Shown piece after piece: positions 14,390-26,968 of a DNA stretch of 64,000 nt; position 1 is the stretch's first letter, and every line of letters starts with the position of its first letter. The translations under genes were made by a program, and so were the position numbers. Origin of the DNA: Pseudofabraea citricarpa (taxonomy: Eukaryota; Ascomycota; Leotiomycetes; Helotiales; Dermateaceae); assembly GCA_029641185.1 (NCBI GenBank), contig JAPWGK010000018.1, positions 1 through 64,000 on the forward strand, in the 5' to 3' direction. Below the pieces are notes generated by a model that was not told the origin of the DNA, did no database searches, and saw only the letters and a list, made by a program, of their open reading frames with translations.

Positions 14390-17300
14390 CTATTAATACT
14401 AAGCCGGCTAATATATTTCTTATTCCTTATATAACTTATTCTTTTATACCTCTTTCTCTTATTTAATATACTCCTAATAAGCGTTTTCGCTCTAGTATAA
14501 TACCCTAGGGATTTTAACTAACTTAAGGTAATTTTTATTAGTTTATAATTAATAACCCTTATACTAAGTATATATTTATTATATATAAGAAATTCTAGTA
14601 TAATTTCTTAGCTCTTAAGAAAGAATCTAAGTATCTTATTAATAAGACTAATAACTCTAATTATAAAAAGTTTCTTACTTTAAAGGATTTATTTTTTTCT
14701 TATAAGTATTTTTATCTAATACTTATATTATTACTAATTATTATCTAGCTACTTTATATAATAAATACGATCGTATAATCTAGCTTATATCTACTTATAC
14801 TTATAAGAATAATATTCCTAAGCTTCTTAAAAGTCTAGATAATATTATTCTTTTTTATTTAGATAATCTATCTAATAATAATAAAAATAATAATAATATT
14901 TTTAATTAATATATTATTAAATATAAACGCTATCTTTATAAGTATCGTATTTATTAAGAAAAGAATTCTAATTAGTTTTCTAGATATTAGAAGCTTAATA
15001 TTAAGAAGCTTAGTTTAAAATCTCTTAGTAAAATCCTTTAGGTTACTAGAAATAAGCGTTTAATTTCTTATCTTAGCTACTTAAAAAATATCTTAAGTAA
15101 TAAAAGTAATAATTATTATTTTAAGATTATTAGTAAAAGTAAGTATTACTTATTATATTCGTTTAGATACGTTTATATCCTAATTCTTAATCTAATTTTA
15201 TTTTTTACTAAGCGTTTTATTATTACTTTTTAAGAAAAAGCTTTTTTTTCTTCTAAGATATATTCTTATATTTTCCTAAGTAAGAATTTTACTAATTTAT
15301 TACTCTTAAGATCTAAAAAAACGTTATTTAATTATTTATTAGGCTTTAAAACTAGATACTAATTATAATAAGTTAGAATAAGTTAGAAGAATTTATAATT
15401 ATAAGTATAACTCTAGGTTTATTAGTCCTAGTAAGTAAGATAAAAAAAAGGCTCGTCTTATAAAAATAGCTAATAATATAATTAATATTTTACTTAGTTA
15501 AAAGCTTAGTTTATCTTTATTTAGTTATTTATATAAGTATAAGCTTAGTAACTTATAAGTATTACTTAGAAACGCTTCTTATTATAACTTTAATAATTAT
15601 TATTATATTTTAAAATACTTTTACTTAAATAAAAGAAATTTATAAATAAAAATATAAATAAAAGTAAAAACTCTTTTATTTTTTAAAATTACTTTTTTAT
15701 CTTATTATAAATATCTTATATATTAAGTAAAGCTCGAAAATATTTAAACTTATATTAAAAGAGATTTTTTATAAGGCTATTAGCTAGTATATTATTTATA
15801 GGAATATAAGATATTTTAAAAATATCTTTATTATACTCTTAGTATAATTATATATTCTAAATATTTATATATCTTAGCTTAATTATAATTCTTATATTTT
15901 CTCTAATAATTAGACGAATTATTTATTAGTTATTATAAAAGATTATTTATAGTTTTCTAATCTCTAGACTTAATTCTTTAAAAAGCCTCTAAAAAGCTAT
16001 AATTTCCTTTATTATAAACTTGATACCCTAAAATTTAGCTTTTATAATTAATATAAATATATTTAGTTAATATATTATTCTCTAAGTAATTAGATTATTA
16101 AATAAAAAGATTATATAATTATATAAAAAGTATTATATCTTTATATTATTTATAAAAGATATATCTAATATAATTAGTATCTAGATTTTACTAAGCTTAT
16201 AGCTAAATTATATTACTAGAAAGTATATTCTAAAGAGATACTTAATTATCTAATTTATAATTATAAGATATTTTATACTTAAATTAATTAAAAAGTAAAA
16301 AAGCTAGAAAGCTATAAAAGTTATATTTAATCTAATTATAATTATAATATATAATATTAAGCTTATCTTTTCTTAATATTTTTTAACTTAAGCTTTAGAA
16401 GCTTATCTTATATTCTTTATAAATTTTATTATTAGTAATAAAATACTTAGGTATTTCTTATTTACTAAATTAAATCTAATAATAACCTTTTTAATATATA
16501 TATTATAAACTAATTATATCTTTTTCTAAGCTTAATCTCTAATAACACGTACTCCTAGGAATTATTTTATATCCCTAAGGTTTCTAAGCTTATATATTTT
16601 ATTAAGTTTATAAATAATCTCTTAGGTTTTAGTTTTATTACTCTTATAATATAATACTTATATATTATTAATATAAAATATAACTAGGACTTTAGATCCT
16701 AGGCTTATATAAATATATAAGTCTTCTTTATATATAATTAGATTTAGCTTTTTTAAAATAGCTAAGAATTTATAAAACTATAAAGTAAAAAAGTTTCTTA
16801 AGTCGTATAATACTCGATCGATTTTTATATATATTCCTAGTATCTTAAATTTATTAGATAATAAGTAAATAACTAAGGCTTTACTTTCTTTTCTTAAGAT
16901 ATTAATAAATATATTAATTATATTAAATTATTTAGACTTAAGATCGAAATATATTATAATTATTATTATTACTTAAAATAATTATAATATAAGAGTAATT
17001 ATATAAGTTAATATAATTAATTTATTATCCTATAAATTACTCTAAATTATAATTTATAATTAGTATTAGATTATTATTCTAGATAAGTCTAGTTTATATA
17101 TAAATATTTATTTTAGAGAGATTAGTTTAGTTTTTACTTCTAAGATTTTAATTACTTACTAGTAATTTTTATTCTCTAGGTTTTAGAGTTTTAGTTTTAT
17201 ATTATCTCTAAAATAAATACTAAGTAAATAATTTATTAGATCCTTCTAATATTTTAATACTTTTAGTATATTATTTTAATAAATACTTAGGAGTTTACTT

Positions 17301-20300
17301 AAAAGGCCGCTTATTTATATACTTACTCTTAAGACTTTTATTTATAATATTATAATAATTATTATATATATTATTTTAAAATAATCTTTATCTTATTTTT
17401 TTAACTAATTAAACTAATAAGTATAATAAAAGTTATTAAATATATTAATATATTAATATCTAGCTTAACTTATTATTTTTTTAAGCTATTTACTTCTTAT
17501 CTTTATAAAAGAATATATTATACTTTTTTCGCTTTCTTTAAAGCTTTTATAATTTTTATCTTAAAGTCTCTTATTAGATTATATTACTAGACTAAATTTC
17601 TTATACTTATACTTATATTTTAGTTCTAGGGGTTAAGCTAAGGCTTCTTTTCTAGGTTTTTTTTAAGAAGGCTCTTATTAACTTATTACTTAGTCGTATA
17701 ATCTCTTTTACTATATAATTACCTAAGATATTATTCTTCTTAGTAATAGATTACTTAAGTTAACTCTTATTATTTTATTATTATTTTTACTCCCTAAAGC
17801 TAATATACTTTTAGGTTTAGAAATATTATTAGGGGATAAAAGTCTTAAAAGTCGATTAAGTAAATTACTTTTTTATTATTTTATAATCGCTAAAAATACT
17901 AATATAACTTCTTATACTAGCTTTTTAGCTTCTACTTAAGACTCGATCTCTTAAGAGGCTAAGATATTATCCCTTAGATTAATAAAAGTATTATTACTTC
18001 TTCTAATAAGCTTCTTATTTCGCTTAACTATAAGGCTTATATCTTCTTATCTAATTAAATTACTAAGTATTAATCTAGTATCTTAAATCTTAGGTTCCCT
18101 AATTTCGATTATATTTACTATTATTTTAGCGATTATAAGCGGTTAATCTTCTTTTTATTTTTTATTTAGGTTATACTTAATATTCTTATTAAATCTAACG
18201 TTTCTAGTAATAATAATTTTATTAAATATAAAAACTTATATTTTATAAATATTAGATATAATATATCCTACTAAATATCTAATATAAGCTTATAGTTTAA
18301 TTTTAAAAGCTTTTATTAAGCTCCTAGTTTCTTATTCTTTAATTAATAGATATATCTAATAATTATATATATAAATCTTATCTTAATCGGGTTAAAAATT
18401 TATTATTAAGTTAATAATCTACTTAGGATTATATTATTAAAAGTATAAGTAAAACTAGGAGTTAAGTATCTTATTTAGGATTTTTATATTATTAGCTTAG
18501 AGCGAGCTAATATTATATAAAAAGATTCTTATAAGTATAATTTCTAGTTATAAGCTTACTAGAAGGTTTATATTTTCTCTTATTTTTATAAATCTTATAA
18601 TTATTTCTTATCTAGCTTATTTCGCTTTATTATTTATCTTATATATATATATTAGAAAAAGCTTAAGGTTAATACTTATTTCTTTTATCTAGCGCTAATA
18701 ATAAGTAATATTTTTAATTACGATTATAAATATATTATTATCTTACTTAATTTTATAAATTAAAAGCTTATATTAAGTTTTTATTTAACTCTTAAAGCTC
18801 TTAAAAAAATAATATACCTTCTTATAAGTCTTTTATCTTAGTATAAAGCTAAAAAGCTTCTTATTATATTTATTTTTAATTATAAGTAGCTAAAAGAAGT
18901 TATTATACTTATATTTAAAATCGAATAAATCCTAATTAATTTTCTAGAAAGATTAAGACGATCTCCTTTCTAGTAGCCGCTTTAATATTCTTTAGCTAGT
19001 ATAAACTATAAAATAATATTTATATTTCGCTCTTTTTATCTCGCTTATTTTTATATTATAAACTAATCTAATAAGTATACTTAGAGCTATTAGGCTAAGA
19101 TACCTTATTTTATTATACTAAAGTTATTTAGAATCTAATCTTAGATATAAAAACCTCTCTTAGTTCTTAAGCTTTAGTTTTATTTTTTGTTTAATTATAA
19201 GGAATATAAGGATCTTAGTAATACTTAAAAGAATATTTATAAGAAGCTTTAAGTAAAAGGAAAGTAGCTTATATTCTAAGAATATAATATTAAATAAAAG
19301 TCTTAATTTCTTAATATATATATTCTCTTTCTCGCTTTTATATCTTAATAAACTATTAAACCCTTAGTATTAAATCCTAATCTTCTTAAGAAAAGTCTCT
19401 AATATTATATTAATATTAAACCTCTTAATTATTCTAATATTATAAAATACTAAATTTATTATTTCTTTTTTATTTATTTTATCTAATATATTTTTTATAA
19501 TCCTAGTATTATAAAATAAGATTAATAGACGTAAAATTCTTACGTTTATTATATCGTTTAAGTTTATTTTAACTAATAAGCTTAAAACTAGAAGTTTTTT
19601 ATTATTTACTAAGTAAATAGCTTTATAATTATTAATAAGCGTATTATTAGATAATAAATAGCTTAAAAAGTTTATAATTATATAAATACTTATACCTAGT
19701 TATTAGATTATAAGTTTTAGGTCTAAGATTATTATATTTATAAGCCCTAGGTATTTATTTATAAAACTTTTAGAAGATTCCTTTTTTTTTTAAGATAAGT
19801 CCCTAAAATTTAAGATCTTTTAATCTTTCTTAGTAAGTTTATTATATACTAAACCTTAGTTCTTATTTTATAAACGATCTTAGATCGTATAATATTTTTC
19901 TTTAGAAAAAGAATTTCTAAGATCTCTTCCTAAGCTTCTTATAAATATATACTTAAGAAACGAGTATATTAAGGGTTTCTAGAAATACTTTTTATTTCTT
20001 TTATCTTAGTAAAAATAAGATTACCCCTACTTTTATTAAGTTAAGCTAATATATTAGTTTCTAGTATTATCTAATCTTCCCCTAAGAATAATAAAAATTA
20101 TTACCTTTTTAGTTATAAATTAAATTAAATTTTTATATATTAGAGTAAAAAACTAATTTTTATATTACTCGAGCGTTTTACCTAGGAGTTTAAGCTTATT
20201 TACTTTAATATACTTTATTAATTAAAGTCTTCCTTATTTTAAAGTTATCTTTATAGATATTATTATAAGAAACTCCCTAGTTATAAGTAAGCCTTATATC

Positions 20301-21262
20301 TCTAGTATATTATATACCTAAGCTTATTAAAATACTCTAAGTTATTCTTAATATTATTATATAAGATTTATATTACCTTTTTTTACTTATTCGAGTATAA
20401 TATTATACTCTTAGTAAATAATAATTAGTATATTATTATTAGTAGGCGCGAGTTATAATTTTAATAATCGAATAATTATTTATAAGCTTAAGTTTTCTTT
20501 TTTCTTAATTATCGTATTAATTAGAGTTAAGATTAAGAGAGAAATTATTTATTTAACTTATCGCTTAAGAACATAATATTCGGTCGTATTATATAACTAG
20601 CTCGCCTACTTTATAATATAAATTCTTAGCTAAGTATTAAGCTTATATTATATATTATCGTACGTAATCTTAGTATCTTATAATAAGCTAGGTTCTAGTC
20701 TAGAAAGCTTATCGATTATTACTTAATCTAAGTATAATTATTAATTAAGTATTATTCTCTTATTAATAAGCTTATTAATAGTTAATACTTATATAAGAGA
20801 GTTAGTATTTATATTCTTTATATTTATAACGTTTAGGTTTATAAGCTCTTAGATACGCCTTATACGAGCTTAATAATAAAATTAAAGGAATTAGTCGGGT
20901 TATAAGTTATAATCTTTTAAAAAGATCTCCTTAGCTTCTTACTAGTTAGTTTTAAAGGTTATAATAATAATAATAAATTCTAAACTTAAGAATAATTATT
21001 TTCTAGCTCTTTTATAATTTAAACGTGATTTTAGGAAGCTTTAATTATAAGCCAGACTTATAATTATTATATAATAAAAAGTAAAGTTAGTTTAAGTAAT
21101 TAAAAAAGTATAAAAAGTATAATTTATATTATCTAATTAAAAGGAGCGAGAGATTATAAGAAAAAGCGTATTTATATAAGAATAATACTTATTACTAAGT
21201 AAACTACCTTAGTTATCCTAATCCCCTGTATAATAAATTACTTAATCCTAGATTCCGTAATA
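14390..21262 (-). pseudogene. Ty1/Copia remnant, right inverted arm
   Basis: This arm is the reverse complement of 6,681-13,560. Paired coordinates sum to about 27,946 at the LTR ends, at the reverse transcriptase box (16,665-16,685 here) and at the pol 3' end (about 15,545-15,690), so the arms are collinear over about 6.87 kb. From left to right it holds the unidentified tail (14,390-15,690), the Copia pol and gag remnant on the minus strand (15,690-21,060) and the LTR (about 21,065-21,262). The same YINN version of the active-site box is present. Many single differences between arms show they mutated separately. Confidence 0.8.
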
Positions 21263-21264
21263 AT

Positions 21265-22078
21265 AAGTTATAACTTTAATAATCGAATAATTATTTATAA
21301 GCTTAGGTTTTCTTTTTCCTTAATTATTATATTAATTAAAATTAAGATTAAGAGAGAAACTATTTATTTAATTTATTACTTAAGAGTATAATATTCGATT
21401 ATATTATATAATTAACTCGTTTATTTTATAATATAAATCCTTAGCTAAGTATTAAGCTTATATTATATATTATTATATATAATTATAATATCTTATAATA
21501 AGCTAGGTTTTAGTTTAAAAAGCTTATTAATTATTATTTAATCTAAGTATAATTATTAATTAAATATTATTCTCTTATTAATAAGCTTATTAATAATCGA
21601 TACTTATATAAGAGGATTAATATTTATATTTTTTATATTTATAATATCTAAGTTTATAAACTCCTAGATATATCTTATATAAGCTTAATAATAAAATTAA
21701 AAGAATTAATTAGGTTATAAGTTATAATCTTTTAAAAAGATTTTTTTAGTTTTTTATTAATTTATTTTAGAGGTTATAATAATAATAATTAATTTTAAAC
21801 TTAAGAATAATTATTTTTTAGCTTTCTTATAATTTAAATATAATTTTAGGAAACTTTAATTATAAGCTAGGCTTATAACTATTATATAATAAAAGTAAAA
21901 ATAATTTAAGTAATTAAGAAAGTATAAAAAATATAATTTATATTATTTAATTAAAAGAAATAAGAGATTATAAGAAAAAGCGTATTTATATAAGAATAAT
22001 ATTTATTACTAAGTAAATTACCTTAGTTATTTTAATCTCTTATATAATAAATTACTTAATCTTAGATTTTATAATAAG
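21265..22078 (-). repeat. Copia 5' fragment (LTR plus start of gag)
   Basis: A second copy of the sequence at 20,450-21,262, directly repeated right next to it, in minus orientation: gag start at 21,270-21,890, then LTR at about 21,890-22,078. It is more heavily mutated than its neighbour. Confidence 0.7.
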
Positions 22079-22079
22079 C

Positions 22080-22445
22080 TACTTATTAAACGATAATATT
22101 AATTTTAATTACTAAAGCTAAAATAAGAGATATAAAGCTTATAACTAAGGAAATTATAACTTTTTAAAAGTTCTTTTATAATCTTAAACTTAATATTAGT
22201 AATATCTAGATAATTTTATATAATAACTAATAAATAATTAAATTAATTATAAAAGAGAATATAAAAATAATAATTAAATTATATTATATAAATATCTAAA
22301 ATTTATAATTATATTAAAAGTATAATAAAAATACTTTTAATATAACTTATATTTTAACTAAAGATATATTAGCTAATAATTTAACTAAGAATCTCTTATA
22401 ATATAAGTTTAAAGTTTTTCGTGCTTTATTAAACTTTTAAGATAT
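22080..22445 (+). pseudogene. Copia RNase H/C-terminal fragment
   Basis: Plus-strand translation through stops reads as the last part of a Copia polyprotein, ending in an ILANNLTKNL-like stretch and a FRALLN-like C-terminus at about 22,350-22,440. It parallels 11,880-12,240 of the left copy. The upstream reverse transcriptase is missing, so this is a truncated copy in opposite orientation to the fragment next to it. Confidence 0.7.
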
Positions 22446-24839
22446 AAAAGGTAAAATTAAGAAGCTTAATTAAGAAATATTAATAGGATTTATATTTATT
22501 TTAGATTATTTTATTTATATTTTTATATATTTATATTATAATATTTTATTTATATAAAAGCGCTTATAATAAATTTATTTTATTAATATAAGATAAAAAG
22601 CGTTCTTAAGTAATATCTTTAGTTACTAAGCTCTTAGCTTATCTCTAAAGTTTTTTTTTAGCTTTAATTAACTACTAAGTTAATAATTTTACTAAGAAAC
22701 TCTTTTAACTTAGTATATTTCTCTAATATAAAAGAACTAATAATAATAAAAGATATCTTAAGCTTAGGTTTAATATTAATTAACTCTAGAGTAATATAAA
22801 TAATATAATAAAATTATATTAATTATTATAAATAATATTAGTATATAACTAAGTATAAGAAGAATATAATACTTATATAAGTAATTATTTTCTTAGTATA
22901 ATCCTAAGTTTTTAGCTTACTAGGACCCTAAGTATTATTAATTCTTATAAGAAAAAAATCGATAAAAGATTAAATAAAAGAAAAGATTTCTTAGTAAAAA
23001 TATCTAAAAGAATATTTCTAATAATAAATATTAGAACTTTTATTATTATAATAAATATTATTAGAAGAATTACCTAAGGCGTTTTTTAAATAACTAAGAT
23101 AAAAACGCTTATAAGCTTCTTTTTTCTAGTAATAAGTAAAAGTATTATAAGTAAGATTTATTTTAGTATTAGTTTTCTAGACCTTAGGAGTAAAAACCTT
23201 AAAAATATTAGGAGTCTTCTTATAAGTTTTCTTATAATACTTATATTACTTATAAGTTATTTACTTATAAGTAAGCTTCTTATTATAAGCCTCTTATATA
23301 TAATAAATAATCTTAGTAATATAAGCGTATTTTTACTTAGCTTTCTTCTTATAAGTATAATTCTTTTTTTTCTTAATATATTTTTTCTTAGTAATAATAA
23401 TAATATAAGTACGAAAACTTAACTAATAAATAAAAGTAAAAAGTTAAATAAAAGTATTTAAATCTTTCTTATTATAAATATAATTATTTATAGCTTAATT
23501 AAGATTATCTTATATAATATAAATAATAGATATATTAAAAGAAATAAAAGTACTAAGATTAAGAATATTTTTTACTAAGATATTAGATACTAAAGAGAAG
23601 ATTAAAGTTTTCTTAACTCGCTTAATTCTCTTAGTAAAAGAAAGATTTTTAATATATAAGAACTTAAGATCAAAAAATATAAGAGAATTACTAGAATAAT
23701 AATATCTAAACTTAAGCTTAAAAGTATCTTACTAAAGATTATCGACTTTATTATTAATAAAATCCTTATTAGTAGAGATATTCTTAAAATACTAGAATAA
23801 TTAAATTATAATTATCTAATAATAAAAGAATATAATATTAAACTTACTTTTATAAGAGTATAAGTAATTTTATAATATTAGAACTAAATAATATACGTAT
23901 AAGTTATATTTATATTATAAGTAACCTTAGTAGAAGTCTTAGAAGTTATTATAATTAAAATCTTTTACGATTAAATTAAAAGATTAAAAAGAAGAAAAAT
24001 AAAAGTAAAATAAGAAGATAATCTTAAGTTAAAATACGTATAAGAGAGTTATTATAAAAAGGAAAAAAGGAAAAAAACTAATAAAAAATATAAGGATTTA
24101 TAAGTAAAACTCTCTAGTAGATTAAAAGATTAATAATCTAATAAGCTAAGCTAGCCCGATTAAATAATAGTATATACGAGATTATAATAAGTAATATAAG
24201 ATATTTTAGTAATATAAGTAATATATAATTATAACTAATAAAAGTATATACTCTTAAGATTAATTAGAATTAACTAGGGGATATATTATAACCTAAATTA
24301 TATCTCGGCTATTATATAAGTTATATCGCTCGCGTAATTTCTTAGTATTAATTAGCTAATATAAAATTATATTCTCTCTAAGTTAATCTCTTATTTTTTA
24401 GATAATTCGTAACAGATAATTATATAATTATTAATTATTATTTATATAATATTAATTCTAAGTTTTATTTTATTTTTATCTATAATATTATATTTTCTTA
24501 GTATTAATTATCTATAATATTATACTTATATAATATTATATTTTCTTAGTATTAATTATTTATAATATTATACTTATATAATATTACTTTATATAAGATA
24601 TAACTTAATTTAATATTCTTTAAAAAAGAAAAAAGTTACTAATATTAAAAGAATTATATACTTCTTATTTATATCTCTTAAGTTATATATATTCGGTTAA
24701 GTCTTAGTACTTTATATAAATAATATATTATATATAAGTTAATATATTCGTAGATAAATTAATTAATTAATTAACTAAGTATTAATATATATTTATAATT
24801 ATATATATATTATTTATATATATATATATAACTATAAGA
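22446..24839. repeat. Degenerate repeat DNA
   Basis: AT-rich RIP-like DNA. The left part (to about 24,190) resembles the tail at 12,251-13,560, for example around 22,580-22,640 and 23,040-23,110. The right part (24,400-24,840) is simple TA-rich sequence with short internal repeats near 24,480-24,600. No coding potential. Confidence 0.5.
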
Positions 24840-25100
24840 TAATTATATTAATAAATTATATAACTAGAAATTTACTAAGTAAAATAAATTATATATAACT
24901 TATCTTATATATTTATTTACCTAAGAATATATATAATAGAAAATACTTAAAAAATAAATATTAATATAATAAAAAGAATTACTTATAACTAGCTTCTTAT
25001 ATTTTCTTTTTTTTTCTTTTTTTTTCTCTCTTTATACTTAGATCTTTTATTATTAATTAATTATATTAATCTCTTATTTACTTTATATTTTATATATTAT
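24840..25100. repeat. Inverted copy of 1,755-2,035
   Basis: Reverse complement of the repeat near the left end of the block, including the T/C-rich tract around 25,000-25,040. The two copies nearly bracket the block. Confidence 0.55.
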
Positions 25101-25104
25101 AATA

Positions 25105-26072
25105 ATCTTATATCTCTAATATATTATATACTTAAGCTTATTAGAGTATTCTAAGTTATTTTTAATATTATTATATAAGATTTATATTTTTTTTATTTAC
25201 TTAAATATAATATTATACTTTTAGTAAATAATAATTAATATATTATTATTAGTAAATATAAGTTATAATTTTAGTAATCGAATAATTATTTATAAGCTTA
25301 GGTTTTTTTTCCTTTTAATTATTATATTAATTAAAGTTAAAATTAAAAGAAAAATTATTTATTTAATTTATTACTTAAGAGTATAATATTCGGTTATATT
25401 ATATAATTAGCTCGCTTATTTTATAATATAAATTTTTAGCTAAGTATTAAGCTTATATTATATATTTTTATATATAATTATAATATCTTATAATAAGCTA
25501 AGTTTTAGTTTAAAAGGTTTATTAATTATTATTTAATCTAAGTATAATTATTAATTAAGTATTATTCTTTTATTAATAAGCTTATTAATAATTAATACTT
25601 AAGCGAGAAAATTAATATTTATATTTTTTATATTTATAATATTTAAGTTTATAAGCTCTTAAATATATCTTATATAAGCTTAATAATAGAATTAAAGAAA
25701 TTAATTAAGTTATAAGTTATAATCTTTTAAAGAAATCTCTTTAGCTTTCTACTAGTTTATTTTAGAGGTTATAATAATAATAATAGATTTTAAACTTAAG
25801 AATAATTATTTTTTAGCTTTCTTATAATTTAAACGTAATTTTAGGAAGCTTTAATTATAAGCTAAGCTTATAACTATTATATAATAAAAGTAAAATTAAT
25901 TTAAGTAATTAAGAAAATATAAAAAATATAATTTATATTATCTAATTAGAAGAAGTAAGAGATTATAAGAAAAAGCGTATTTATATAGGAATAATACTTA
26001 TTACTAAGTAGATTATCTTAGTTATCCTAATCCCTTATATAATAAATCACCTAATCCCAGATTCTATAATAT
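25105..26072 (-). repeat. Copia 5' fragment at the right edge of the block
   Basis: Third minus-orientation copy of the Copia LTR and gag start, matching 20,290-21,262. The LTR lies at about 25,880-26,072 and ends almost exactly where the AT-rich block ends, so the last retrotransposon insertion appears to define the boundary. Confidence 0.7.
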
Positions 26073-26075
26073 ATA

Positions 26076-26968
26076 TTTCTTCCCTTTGATACTTGAGAGT
26101 ATTTGATTTAAGAGTACGCTAGGAAAGAGTTATAGGTACTTAAAACTATCCCTTTGTTAATTTGAACATTGATTCAGGGCGTTAGAGGACCCCCTCCCCC
26201 CAAAACACGAGTTCACGCGAAGTAGATTGAGATAAATACTTCGTTACTTGGCAGAATATTTGTGTGGGCTAAGCCGAAACCCTTAGTTTTAAGCTAGCCT
26301 CTTTGATGTACGCCGTTCTTGACAGGAATAATTACTTACTTCGTTGTCGAGTTCTATAGCAGTAGAGGTTTTCTTCCTGCCGGGTACCTCCGTCTTGCGA
26401 TCTTGCTTCGTGTAGAGACGATTATTGATGTTTGGAAATAATCGGCAGTAAGTGAACAATATGGATAGACCACGCCCTTCAGAGAAAATCGTTAGGTAAG
26501 CTGTTTATACCAGTTAGAGTGTCGCTCCATAAGACTTTGCTTGACTAACAAGAGAAGAAGCTATCAATCACTCCTTAATATCTGCCTAAGCTAACGCCGT
26601 AATTGAGTTATCCTGCCCAACTTGTTTGGGGGCTTTAAAACCCTTCAGGTTTCGTACTCTTAAATCCTAATCGGTTCTATCTATTATAGTTGAAAACACG
26701 ACCGTTTGGTGTGAGGGTTAAATGCGGAAAATCATCATGTACCTACAAGATATAAGTGTTCAGCTTAGGATCATGCATGCAAATTTCTTACAACTAGACT
26801 TGTAAATCCTGCGTGAGGATGGCTATCAGGGGGGTTTAGCACGTGGAATTTACTCGCTTAATAGCGTTGGAACCTTTAACTAGCTAGGTACCTAGGTGTA
26901 GGCAGGTAGTTATATATAAAACGATACCTACTGATAATATTAACATTAGTTTATTTATTGAATTTCTT
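26076..26968. other. Non-coding stretch beside the RIP block
   Basis: Ordinary base composition, with CpA and TpG present at normal frequency. All frames are broken and no conserved motif was recognised. It lies between the last Copia fragment and the 3' end of the ABC transporter pseudogene and includes a short C-run near 26,190-26,200. Confidence 0.6.

Larger units (their letters stand above)
1..26075. repeat. AT-rich, RIP-degraded transposon block
   Basis: The whole stretch is very AT-rich and has no open reading frame of note. The dinucleotides CpA and TpG are nearly absent for kilobases, while TpA is everywhere and some CpG remains. That is the expected product of fungal repeat-induced point mutation, which converts CpA to TpA on both strands of duplicated DNA. 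Fossil coding sequence of Gypsy-like and Copia retrotransposons can still be read through the stops. Several segments recur in direct or inverted orientation, which is what would have triggered RIP. The block ends sharply at about 26,075, where base composition becomes ordinary. It is probably heterochromatic. I see no working gene in it. Confidence 0.93.

Noticed and set aside
1..26075. Centromere
   Set aside because: AT-rich RIP blocks can be centromeric, but everything identifiable here is ordinary retrotransposon remains and the block is only partly in view; sequence alone cannot decide.
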